DNA from: Thamnidium elegans
Lineage: Eukaryota; Mucoromycota; Mucoromycetes; Mucorales; Mucoraceae
DNA length: 64,000 bases
NCBI GenBank assembly: GCA_025201345.1
Contig: JAIXMG010000009.1
Coordinates: 558,001-622,000, forward strand
Direction of reading: 5' to 3'
The position numbers and the translations under genes are program-made. Shown piece after piece: positions 11,760 to 21,945 of the stretch. The stretch's first letter is position 1. Each line of letters opens with the position of its first letter. The notes below the pieces were generated by a model. It saw only the letters and a program-made list of their open reading frames with translations, was not told where the DNA came from and made no database searches.

Positions 11760-12000
11760 AACTGTCTCTAAGGAAAAAAGAGGGTGGGGGAGTTTTTTTC
11801 TTTTTGTATGTGAATGAAATTTTTTTTTTCATTTATTAAAAGAACAAAAAAAATACCTCCCTCCCACTCCTCCATCTTAATAAAAAAAATATATATTATG
11901 GCTACTATAACTTTTATTTACTTTATAAACATTGCTAGTAAATGTCGGATTTTTCTTTTTGTTTCTTGAATCGTCTTAAGTTTATTGTTATCAAAGGTTA
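11760..12000. other. 3' flank of the repeat protein gene
   Basis: UTR-like AT-rich sequence with poly-T and poly-A runs, shared tail-to-tail with the micro-gene ending at 12001. Confidence 0.4.
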
Positions 12001-12286
12001 CTAAATGTAGACAAGTCCTTCTCCTTGAACTTGAGAGTAGCCTTTGGGAGGAAATTTTTGCTTGAGAAGGCTCTTATGACGGGCATAAATCCAATGCCGT
12101 AGATAATGCCTTTCTTTTAGAAAAGCTTATATTCTATCATATTTCTGTAGTAGTAGAAACTGCTCTTGAGAAAAAAAAAGGGGGAGGGGAAACCCTTACA
12201 TTTCGTAAGTTTTACAAGAAATATATACTTTTTTTAAGTGTACTCTTTGATAACCATCTGAAAGCTTTAATAGAAACCGTTGACAT
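12001..12286 (-). CDS. putative 56-aa two-exon micro-gene, mitochondrial-like
   Basis: Spliced model: complement(12001..12113, 12229..12286) with a 115-nt GTATAT...AAAAG intron; phase 1 closes exactly. Exon 1 encodes MSTVSIKAFRWLSKSTLKK, which resembles a mitochondrial targeting sequence: no acidic residues, amphipathic, Arg/Lys and Ser. Exon 2 gives RHYLRHWIYARHKSLLKQKF then PPKGYSQVQGEGLVYI and a stop. Composition is very basic (Lys/Arg/His), as in small mitochondrial ribosomal proteins or respiratory-chain accessory subunits. I do not recognise it. Both exons are too short for standard ORF cutoffs, so it would be easy to miss. The coding-like composition over two exons in compatible phase is the support. 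Confidence 0.5.
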
Positions 12287-14748
12287 TTTATCAGAAAAAT
12301 TTAATCAAGAAAAAGAGTTTTCTCCCCTTCTTTTTTTTTTTTTTTTGTATATGACCACAACAACTTTTGCTTAATTCTGTTTTTTTTCTAGTACTAATGG
12401 GCGATCAGTCAAATTTCCCGTATGTCAAATCAATTTTTTTTTAAAAGTCATCAGAAACTCAGCCAAACAATGGAATCATAAAAAAAGAGAGAATTTTATT
12501 AAAAAAGAACACGGCGAAACAAAATCGATCTGTAATAGAAAAAACAAATATGTTAAGTAGGAGGGAAAGGGGGTGGTGTTTATAAAAAGGTAGGATAATA
12601 TTGCTTCAATGGGAAATACTTTCTGTATGCAATAATACTATGAGAGAAGAGACGTAAATTATGGCCACACTTCACGATGTAGGTTTCCCCTATTCTATTA
12701 TCGCCTTATTGGCAGAATGTAGAAAAAAAAATATGAGAGAGATGTAAACGGAATCAAACGAAATATTCTGTAGATTGACTCCGAACGATACAAAAAAAAA
12801 AGGGACCCCATAGATAGACCAGTATTCAGTATCAATAAAGTTATAGCGACTTTTTTTTTTTTTTTAAGAATTCTACAATTCTCTCTTTCTAAATAAATGC
12901 CAAATTTAACCTATTAACAAAGTTTACTTCATTTAAAATATTCGGAAGTAACCTTTTTTTTCTTTTAGTCGCGATATATTTTAGCCTCAAGTGTAAATTT
13001 TTTTTTAAAGATAAACTGATCAAAGACTACAAAAAAAATAACTCGAATATTCCATGTTGAATTAACAGTCTGATATCTAGTGTCTAGAACTGTGCGTAAA
13101 TATTATCGTAGATCAGCAAGGTTTAACATAAGTGATACCAAGGTATATTTTGACAGCAGAGTTTAATATCACAGTTTCCTTCTTTAGTGACTCGAGCTTC
13201 AAAGACCTGACAATGTAAATCTATTTTTATTTAAGAACTAAAATAGGTTTTTTTTTTTTTTTTTTTTCTGTAGTCGATATTGGTCATCAAGTAAAAAAAA
13301 AAAAAAAAAAAAGATAGTTCGGCAAATAAAATGTTATAATTGACTTTTGAATTCAATAACCTTTTAAAAAATTTTGTTTACAAGGGCATATTATATCTTG
13401 AAAGTTAATTTTTAAACTTTTCTTTTGATTTTGTAATTTGTTCCTATGGCAGTACTATTTTATGCAATTTATATTACCGTGTTCCAAATAAAAACATTTG
13501 GCGTTTTCTGTAAAACACATCTGTTTATAACCTCCTATTTTATTTTCTAACAAGTATGCGAAGTACTTTTTTTTTTCTTTTGGGACAACGGAAAAACTAA
13601 AGAATTTTCTACTTTATGTCTGAACTCAGTTTAATATTACAGCCCAGTTTTTTTTTTTTTTTTCGCCCTGAATTAAAGCCGATAGTAACTTTTGATCACG
13701 TTTAATTGAAGTTTTCTCTCTTTCTTTCACTTATAGAAAAATAATGGTCATATAGAATACCGATAAATGAAATAATAATATAACGACTAGATGATGCTTG
13801 TTATTTTCCGCCATAGATAAAACATCTTTTTTTTTTTCCGGAATTATAATAATGAATAAAAAAAAAAAGAGGATCTTTAAATCAAAAAAAAAAAAAAATA
13901 GGCCCATACAAAATGTTTATTTATTTCTAAACAATTATTGGCCTAATTTCAAAAAATTATTGATTTCTTTACCCAGAGGACGTGCACAAGGGCGCCCGAG
14001 CCATAATAGACTTTACGGACAAGAAAAAATGTTAAAGAAGCGTTTACGAGAAAAAAAAAAAAAAAAAAAAACGGGTCCTCGTAGCAAGGGGAGAAATTTT
14101 AAACTCAAAGTAAAAAAAAAAAAAAAATCCACGGTTCAAAGAAAATACAATGATACCAGATTTTGTTTCATTTTAAACTATGAGGAATAATGATTTCGAT
14201 GATGTATATATACACGGTAAGAGACCCGGTAAGAGATCCGGCCTTAAAAAAAAGAGAATAAAAAAAAAACGCCATAGAAAAATGATTTTCCATGAGTCAA
14301 GAATGTATAGAAAAGAATAAAAAAGATTGCCCTGGACTTTTTTTTTTTTTTTTTTTTTTTTTTAAGGTCAATGTTATAGGCACCTGAAAAAAAAAGATAG
14401 CCCTCAGAAAAAGCCAGAATTTATAAGGAAAAGAACTCTAGTGGACAGGTTTGAACCTGATCAAAATTCAATATAAAACTGAGCAAATCATATCAAGTCA
14501 TAAAAAGATCAGGGGAGGGGGAAGGGAACTGATATACTCAAATTAACGGCATTTAAAAATATAAATAAGAAAGTTATGTGATTTTTTTTTTAAAAAAAAA
14601 GTATATAAGATAGACAGTAAATTGGGTTTCTTATATATTTCTTTTTTTATAACATACCTTTACTGCTGGATCAGTTTTTTTTTATTCATTTTTTTGTAAT
14701 CGCTGAGCGACCAATATTCAATCAAACAACATCCAAAAGATAAAAATA
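12287..14748. other. gene-poor region upstream of the GH17 gene
   Basis: About 2.4 kb rich in poly-A and poly-T blocks (for example near 13250-13310, 14040-14070 and 14339-14363). A Lys/Arg-rich open frame at 13798-14190 is made mostly of A-runs and is not convincing. A short tandem duplication (CGGTAAGAGAcCCGGTAAGAGA-type) lies near 14215-14240. The last 150 bp is the GH17 promoter. Confidence 0.45.
14601..14610 (+). promoter_or_regulatory. candidate TATA box of the GH17 gene
   Basis: GTATATAAGA about 140 bp before the GH17 start codon, followed by a pyrimidine-rich leader. Confidence 0.4.
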
Positions 14749-15606
14749 ATGCGTTTCACTTCTATTCTCACTATCGCGCTTACCTTTGCTGGTGTTATTC
14801 AATCACTTCCTATCGAAACTCGTGGTATTGGCGCACTTCACGGTGTTGTATATACAGCTCGTAAATCGGACGGTCAATGTCAAAGTGCTCAAGAAATCGA
14901 TGCTTCTGTGAAGACGATGAAAAGCAAAGGCATTAACAACATTCGTACTTATTCTCAAGAATGTAACCAACTTCCTGCTATTTTGGATGCTATTAACTCT
15001 AACGGTGGTGGTATGACAGTGCTGGCCGCTGTTTGGATCGACGGTACTGGTAACGATGATCAAGAAATTGCTACACTCAAGTCAGTCTTGAATAGTAAAG
15101 ATACAAGTGCTATCAATGGTATTTTGGTTGGAAACGAAGTTATTTTTAAGGGTCAAATGTCTTCTTCGGAGTTGGCCAAGAAAATCAAGGCTGTCAAGTC
15201 TTTTTCCAAGGGAATCAAGGTCGGTACTGCTGAAATGGATACAACTTATCCTCCCGATTTAATGGCTGCTTCCGATATTGCTGCTGTCAATATTCACCCT
15301 TACTTTTCTCAAGTTGATGTCAAAAATGCTTTATCCAACTTAAATGATAGATTTAATAACTTCAAGAAATTGGCTCATGGCGTTTCTGAAGTATTTATTT
15401 CTGAAACTGGCTGGCCTAGTGAGGGTGCTCCTTTTGGTGATGCTATCCCAAGTGTCAAAAACACACAGATTTTCGCCGCTGCTCTCGCTACTTCTCATCT
15501 CCCTTATTACTTCTTTGAATGGCAAGATTCTAGCTGGAAGGAAGCCGGTATTGAATCTCATTTCGGTCTCCTTAATACTTTTGGAAGATCCAAGTTTGCT
15601 CTTTAA
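14749..15606 (+). CDS. GH17 family beta-1,3-glucanase/glucanosyltransferase (Bgl2/Scw type)
   Basis: Secreted wall-remodelling enzyme acting on beta-1,3-glucan. Intronless, 285 aa. Residues 1-19 are a clear signal peptide (MRFTSILTIALTFAGVIQS) followed by LPIETRG. The TIM-barrel GH17 motifs are present: GINNIRTYSQECNQL, the acid/base Glu in GILVGNEVIFKG (about residue 130) and the nucleophile Glu in EVFISETGWPSEG (about residue 219), then YYFFEWQDSSWKE near the end. Length matches the compact Bgl2-like class with no Ser/Thr-rich stalk or GPI tail, so it is probably soluble or non-covalently wall bound. Codon use is less AT-biased at third positions than in neighbouring genes (many GCT, GTC, AAG), consistent with high expression. 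Confidence 0.95.
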   Translation: MRFTSILTIALTFAGVIQSLPIETRGIGALHGVVYTARKSDGQCQSAQEIDASVKTMKSKGINNIRTYSQECNQLPAILDAINSNGGGMTVLAAVWIDGTGNDDQEIATLKSVLNSKDTSAINGILVGNEVIFKGQMSSSELAKKIKAVKSFSKGIKVGTAEMDTTYPPDLMAASDIAAVNIHPYFSQVDVKNALSNLNDRFNNFKKLAHGVSEVFISETGWPSEGAPFGDAIPSVKNTQIFAAALATSHLPYYFFEWQDSSWKEAGIESHFGLLNTFGRSKFAL

Positions 15607-16599
15607 ATTTGTATCTCTCTTGATATTTTAGAATCTTATACCAAATAATATATTTCTTTAATTTACTGCTTAATAAAATTTATTAATTGACATTCAAAAA
15701 AAAAAAAAAAAAACTTTCTTTTCTTTCCACTAATTACTATCTCTTTTTAATTTAATACTTTTTTTTTTTTTTTTTTTTTTGTATACTTACTGGTTTGACA
15801 CTTTTAAAGTTAACAAATTAAAGGAGCAAAAACAAATGGCTAAGTGTAACAAATAAAATTACGTCCTTTTACTGTTAAATACTATACATGGTCATAAGCT
15901 TTTTTTTTTTTGTGGTCGACTGAGATTAAATCACTTGTTCAGATCGAGGTCTGTATACCTGGAGATTTCTTACTACAAAAAAGGCTAATTAGTTTTCAAA
16001 GTCAAGTATTTTAAGTATAGACTTTATAGCGTAAACATCAACTAGTCTTTTAATACTAGGAACTTGATAAATTCGGTTTATGGTATTTTTTGAAGCATGG
16101 CAGGTATTTTACTTTTGGCAAAAAAAAAACACCTTTCTTTTATCAAGACAAAGGGTTCTATAGCATTATTGATTATATTAGCATTTATTTGGCGATTAAA
16201 ACCAAAAGTCATATTTTTCTGTTGGTAGAAATGAAAATCCTATTTCGAAATATTACTAATCCGTTTTTTACGGAAACCAATTGTGTTCAACGTTTACTTT
16301 TGATGTCTTGAATTTATTAGCATAACGAACTAATAGTATTCCTTCTTTCTCCCTTTTTTTCTGCGGGCCTTTGTTTCTTCTTTCTTCTCTTAAGATTGCC
16401 TCCCTACAAAACGATTGTCATAAAATCGGAGAGGGGTATCATATAGAACGAACATATTCGGTGAATGTTCCTAAACCAGCAGTTTTTTTTTTTATTGTTG
16501 TAAAAGTAGTTTTTATTAAAAATAAAATTATTAGTGACACATCAATGAACGGTGGTGGGGTACAAAAAAAAAAGGGGAACTAAACTAATCTGTTGTTGA
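15607..16599. other. 3' flank of GH17 and gene-free sequence
   Basis: Starts with AATAAAA-type 3' end signals near 15672 and long A and T runs. Two short open frames (16090-16311, 16371-16583) have no recognisable features; the second includes a coding-like stretch KIGEGYHIERTYSVNVPKPA but nothing around it supports a gene. Confidence 0.4.
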
Positions 16600-17900
16600 A
16601 TGGAGTAATCGCTCGATGTGAGTGGTTATCAATAGGAATGATGTTTCGGTTTGAAAAGAAGGTTAAGTGGACAAGTTACGGTCTCTATGGTGCCGATAAA
16701 TATTCCGCAGCTGGTATAAAGTAATCAGCAGTTTAGCTAAAGCATTTTTATTACACTGCAGGTATAATAATACCCAGACGGAAACATTTCGTATTGTCTT
16801 TAAGAACGAGAGCGCAAGTCAAACAATCTACGAACGTAACAGAACACGCATTCGTACTTTTGAATAATTGCAACTGAAGTTTTCGATGTGTACTTGTATT
16901 TCTTGGGGGAAGTAATCTGAAAACAGACGATGTAGACCTTCAACGAACTGGTCATCATTGACAGTGGTTCGAATTATCTTCAGAATACACTCTACATAGG
17001 AGTATACCAGGCTGTAGGTACAATTTTTTCTGTAATTCTAGTATTAGACTTTTATATTGGTATATATTGGTATATATTGGTATATATTAATTATATGAAT
17101 ACTTATATAGAGCCAAATTCGCGCCGAAGGTCTTCTTTTAAATTGAGAGGGATTAAAAAGTCCCTGATCTTCGCGAAAAACTCGTCTTTTGTAATTTTAG
17201 AGTACTTTACTTTTCTATAATTTTAAATATGCAGGCTTGTTTTTAGAATCCTGTATAAAGTGTACTATTCAGTAGTCGAATATTTTCTTACTTAATGGTA
17301 ATCCATACCGTGTCCATCAGAAGCGGTAAATATATTTATTTGACCAGGGTCAACACCCCATAAATGAAAGCGTTCGTTTATTTCTTCAGATGTAAAATCT
17401 TTCTACGAGATACACTTCTTGGATTTTTGGTCTAGCTAAAACGAAATCTACGGCATAACCATCTGTTCTTACCATATTTGTGAACATTTCTTTTCCATTT
17501 CTGAAAAATAAATAATAAAAAGTTAATATAAAAGTTTGTAAAGCTATAGTATTGTAATTTTACTTACTAATTAAAGTCGAATCTTAAGATGTTTTCAAAG
17601 TTTACATTGTCTGTTGGAAAGCGTTATATTATTTGTTTTTTAATATAAAAAACAAGGTTTATATGAGTCTTTGGCTGATAAATTTATAGTTGATGGCATT
17701 ACTCTCAAGTTGTACATCAAAAACAGGAGGCAGTTAAATATTTTTAGTTTTTTTTATTCATGTTCTTTTTAGTTACAATAAAAACGGAAGAAGGGTTAGA
17801 TTCATTAAAAAAATACTTAATATTCAACAGAATGAACGGCTCTGACGGTAAGTTTTATTTGCACCTGAAGCAGTATTAAATTCAAGCAAGTATAGATATG
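16600..17900 (-). pseudogene. decayed Fanzor/TnpB-like transposon nuclease
   Basis: The minus strand carries broken, frameshifted fragments that read as one protein. In order: LPPVFDVQLESNAINYKF, PTDNVNFENILRFDFN, then after an intron-like GTAAGT...TTTTCAG, NGKEMFTNMVRTDGYAVDFV, KDFTSEEINERFHLWGVDPG followed by QINIFTASDG, then VRKYSTTE and KITKDEFFAKIRDFLIPLNL. GVDPG at 17343-17357 matches the RuvC-I aspartate motif of TnpB/Fanzor nucleases, and the VRKYST block is where such fungal proteins have a similar motif. A weak RuvC-III-like HHRDRN occurs farther along the same strand (near 16690). Several stops and at least one frameshift make it inactive. No ends of the element were identified; bounds are approximate. 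Family assignment is by motif memory, not a search. Confidence 0.5.
17052..17090. repeat. short tandem repeat, unit TATATATTGG
   Basis: Nearly four copies of a 10-bp unit (TATATATTGG) inside the decayed Fanzor-like element. Confidence 0.85.
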
Positions 17901-18349
17901 CTTTTAGTTTAGAAATCCATAAATAGTTACCACTTCAAGTAATTTAACATTTTACCAGTAGTGAAGAACCATCAATAAAAACCACTCTAACTCATCTCTA
18001 TACCGGATTTTGTCTTATCAAAAAAAAAAATCTGTAGTAACCACTTTTTTTTTTTTTTAGTTGAAACTCAAGTGTATATCATGGGAAAAATGCCATTGAG
18101 CTAGATTTTTCGATTGCTTATGCTTGCTAACTCATTCCATTCCGTAACTACAATTGTCATGCATAAAATATAGCAAACCAAAGTTTCCATAACAGACGTG
18201 TTTATTTTATTTACCTTGGAGATAAATTTCAATCACGGCGCTTGGTTACATCCCACCTAAAAAAATATATTTATATATATTAGGTAATCAAGGAAAATGC
18301 GTACCTTTTTTTCGTCAAAAAAAAAAAACTATCATGATCAACTCAAGCC

Positions 18350-18382
<33 letters not shown>

Positions 18383-18407
18383 GTATTATTGAGACGGTGA
18401 GGAGTAT
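17901..18407. other. gene-free sequence 3' of SPC25
   Basis: AT-rich with long T and A runs (18349-18380). No coding or RNA signal seen. Confidence 0.4.
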
Positions 18408-19385
18408 TTAGTTCTCCTTGGGGTGTGTATATGATATAGAGGAAAGTTTATTGATTTCAACAAATGATCTTCTCATACGCTTTACAAAAGAATAAATATC
18501 TCGATCTAAATTTACTTCTGCTAGTAATGAATCCATTTCTGGTATTTCTGGTTGACATTCCGTAACTAATATAAATGATTAGATGTGCACAATAAAAGGC
18601 AATTATTTTAGTTACCTTGAAAGATACTAGATTCAGATAAATATAATACAAAATAAAATACTTTTTCGGTATCTACTTGACTAATGCTTTTAAACGAGAA
18701 TTTGACATGATTTTCTAGTAAATAATATAGAATCAGCCATACAAACTAAATACATGTGTACATATATATATATATATATTGACAAAAACCTTTCTCAGTA
18801 GACATGTCTAATTGAGTATATTTGACGCATGCCATTAATTCGGCCTTGTCTCTTCTGTCATTTTCTAAAGTGGATGCTTTCTTCGATATGTTTTCAGCTT
18901 TTTTCTCTTCAAGTAACTCTAATTTTTGATCCACCAGTGCCTGTAATTTTTCACTTTCTTTTGATACTGTTTCCGATTCTACTTTATAGTTGGATAATTC
19001 GAGTGATATACTCAATTCTTTTGATTTGGACAATTCTATTTATATATATATTAGAGTTATGTTCAGAAAGGGGGGATAAGTTGTCTATTGTTATACTTTT
19101 TTCATATTCTTTAATTGTATTTGATTGAAGTTCAATTTTTTTTAGCAAGACATCCTTAATTTCTATATATATATAAAGAATAGTTAAAGGGACAAAGTTC
19201 TTTGTACATGTATTATATAAGTTACCTGACAACTGTGTAATTTGCTTGTCAAAGGCTTCTTCAGTTTCTTCAAAACCATGTCGTTCTTTTACTAAGTTCT
19301 CCTTAAACGATTTTTCTAATAATCTAAATGTGTTTAATGTTTCATCTATATCTGAACAAAGACGCGATGTATTTATTTCTTCCAT
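18408..19385 (-). CDS. SPC25: kinetochore protein Spc25 (Ndc80 complex)
   Basis: Subunit of the Ndc80 complex that links kinetochores to spindle microtubules. Spliced model: complement(18408..18565, 18616..18714, 18790..19035, 19097..19162, 19226..19385), 242 aa. Residues ~15-150 are a heptad-rich coiled coil (FRLLEKSFKENLVKERHGFE, KKIELQSNTIKEYEKS, KLQALVDQKLELLEEKKAEN). The C-terminal globular RWD-like domain is recognisable: NHVKFSFKSISQVDTEKVFY, FVLYLSESSIFQVTECQPEI, then DRDIYSFVKRMRRSFVEINK. Size and architecture fit Spc25. Intron 3 uses an unusual GTTTTT donor, but the phase requires it. It is divergent from the eL18 gene. Confidence 0.85.
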
Positions 19386-19670
19386 TATGAAAAATATATA
19401 TGTGTGTATATATAAAAAGAGAAGAGAGAGAGAGAGGAATACAAAAAAAAAATATGGTGTACGTGTGTGACTGGTAGTACCTTATTTGGTATACTGAAAC
19501 TTTTGCCGGGCCTAAAACTAATGAAAAAAAAAAGTGTACGGTTGGGTGGAAAAGGATTTCCAAGCTGAGAGAGAGAATAGGCGGAGAGGGGCGAGGGATT
19601 TTGTATAGACACTCAGCTTGGGGTAAATGATAGATCCTTCTTTACTTCAGCTGTCAAAACATCTGTTACA
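19386..19670. promoter_or_regulatory. shared divergent promoter, SPC25 and eL18
   Basis: Only 285 bp separates the two opposed start codons. It contains AG-rich repeats (GAGAGAGA) and a pyrimidine/purine switch, and should drive both genes. Confidence 0.5.
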
Positions 19671-20544
19671 ATGGTAAAATATAAATCATGAATTTTGTTT
19701 ACATAGATTGGATTACATGTGCAACGAAAATGGATGGATGGATTACATTTAGATTTTTTTTTTATTCTTGTTGCATATGAGATTCCAACTTTTTTTTTTT
19801 TTTTTTTTTTTTGCAATGACTGACTCTCTCATTTTTTTTTTTCAAATAACAAAAAAAAACAAAAAAAACATTATAGGGTATTGACTTAAAGAACCATCAC
19901 GTCAAGAACAGCAACCGTACTGCTCCCAAGTCTGACAATGTCTACTTGGCCTTGCTCGTCAAGGTAAAGAAAATTATACCGAAACTTTCAATTTTGAAAT
20001 TAACATTTTAAAAAAAACTCTTTAGTTGTACCGTTTCCTCGCTCGTCGTACTGAGGCCAACTTCAACAAGGTTGTCTTGAAGCGTCTCTTTATGTCTCGT
20101 GTTAACCGTCCCCCCGTCACCGTTTCTCGTATTGTCAAGAACGCTAAGGGTAACAACACTGTTGTTGTTGTTGGTACCGTCACTGACGATTCTCGTCTTT
20201 TGGACCTCCCCAAGCTCTCTGTTGCTGCTCTTCACTTCACCAAGACCGCCAAGGCTCGTATCTTGAAGGCTGGTGGTGAATGTTTGACTTTGGATCAATT
20301 GGCTCTCCGTGCTCCTACTGGTGCTAACACCATCCTCGTCCGTGGTGCCAAGGTAAATTTATATATTTTTGTTTTGTAAGTAGTATGGTTTACTAAAGTA
20401 GTGTTTTTATTATAGAACTCTCGTGAGTCCGTTAAGCATTTCGGTATGGGTCCCCATAAGAACAAGAAGCCTTTTGTTAGATCTAAGGGTCGCAAGTTCG
20501 AAAAGGCTCGTGGTAAGCGTGCTTCTCGTGGTTTCAAGGTCTAA
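19671..20544 (+). CDS. RPL18: 60S ribosomal protein eL18
   Basis: Large-subunit ribosomal protein. Spliced model: 19671..19673, 19877..19963, 20026..20352, 20416..20544, 181 aa. The first coding exon is the ATG alone (ATG followed by GTAAAA); the next exon begins [20 protein letters not shown], the conserved eL18 start. Then [60 protein letters not shown] and the C-terminus [20 protein letters not shown] ending SRGFKV. Strongly biased codon use (CGT, AAG, GTC, GCT) marks high expression. The 202-nt first intron is longer than others here, typical of ribosomal protein genes. Confidence 0.96.
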
Positions 20545-20753
20545 ACAACCTTACGACAAAATTATTAATAAAATAGCATTTGTTGATCTCACAAAACATT
20601 TAAACTGTATACATATATTTTTGGTCTTTTTTTCTTTTTTTAAAATGGGGGGTTGGGGTTATTTATTTATTTATATATTAAAAAAAAAATAATTGTAAAA
20701 TGATACTTTATATTATAATGGGCTTTTATTTTATACATGAATTAGTTTATTGT

Positions 20754-21107
20754 TTACTTTCTAGACTTTTTGGCTTTAGGAACTTCTTCCTCATCTATTT
20801 TAAATAAACAAGTTATTAAAATTTGCATTTTTTTTTTACATAATTTAATTTTTTTACCATCAGAATCATCGTCACTACCGAGCTCGATATCTTCTTCGTC
20901 AAGATCATCATCTTCGTCAGGACCTTGGAAGTAGTCAATGGCATTGGGGAAGATATCTTCACTGATCATGTCACCAACGCGAACATCATCATCACCAAAC
21001 CATTCAAGGAAAGAGACTGCGAAATCATCTTCATCTTGATCGGCCTTACGCTTATTGTTGGGAGCCTAAATTATATTCCATGATTAATGCAAAAAACTTT
21101 AAACTAT

Positions 21108-21144
<37 letters not shown>

Positions 21145-21742
21145 TTGTTATCATGATATTCAATAGTAGTCTTGGAGATAACTTCACCGTCACTCTCAGG
21201 ATCAACAGAGAATTCCTATTGTAAATCCCATAAGCTACACTATTTCTTTATTTTTTAAATGTAATAACCTTACCTTGACTAAAGTTTCGTTCTTAAAGAC
21301 ATTATTCTTCTTGAAAGTCTACAAAAAAGAAAAAAAGAAAAAAAACTGTAAGAATATGCTTACGCTTTTTTTTTGTAATTAAAAATAACTTACAGCAGTG
21401 ACCTTACGGTAGCTAGGTCTTTTATCATCATACTCAACGTGTAAATCAGTCAAGTGTTCCAAGGCTTCAATATCGTTTTCAGTGGGTTCAATACTGAATA
21501 AAGGAGAGTTACCAAGCTAGAAAAAAAAATGTTAGATCTTTTAGGTTCGATCTAACTCGTAACAAGAAGATTTAACTTACAGCTTGACTCCAGAAGTTGG
21601 GGATCTTCTTTACCATTTCACGACGCTTATACCAAATGGGAGCCATAAGCTTACGTTGATAAGCACTGACTTCTTCAGCAACCTTCATGGTCTCTTCATC
21701 AAGAACCATAAATTGATCGTTAATAATATCTTCAACTGACAT
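20754..21742 (-). CDS. SET: SET/NAP-family histone chaperone
   Basis: Nucleosome assembly protein family, SET/TAF-I/Vps75 branch; binds H3-H4 in the nucleus. Spliced model: complement(20754..20794, 20858..21065, 21144..21215, 21274..21318, 21394..21516, 21581..21742), 216 aa, six exons, all but the last junction in phase 0. Seen: a dimerisation helix (MVLDEETMKVAEEVSAYQRK), the earmuff domain (KIPNFWSQALGNSPLFSIEP, VEYDDKRPSYRKVTAKTFKK, SFLEWFGDDDVRVGDMISED, IFPNAIDYFQGPDEDDD), an acidic tail rich in Asp/Glu and a final basic KAKKSRK that may be a nuclear signal. Length and short acidic tail fit SET better than Nap1 (usually >350 aa). Confidence 0.92.
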
Positions 21743-21945
21743 TTTTTTTGTTATTATATATAAAAAAAGTTTTGTTAAAACACGTCAAAAAAGAAAACCT
21801 GTATTCGGGGGTATTTTATATATAACGGAAAAAAAAAAAAAAAAAAAAAAAAAAGTGACTTTTATTCTCCTTTTGGGTACTTGTTTGTGAACCTTTAAAT
21901 TTTTTAGCTTTTTTTTTTTGTTTAAGCGCGTTTTTTTTTTTTAGT

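Noticed and set aside
13798..14190. Open frame of 130 codons with RGRAQGRPSHNRLYG
   Set aside because: Most of it is Lys/Arg from poly-A tracts; no splice, start context or family support.
14450..14470. GGTTTGAACC, resembling a tRNA T-arm
   Set aside because: No acceptor, D or anticodon stem can be formed with the flanking sequence.
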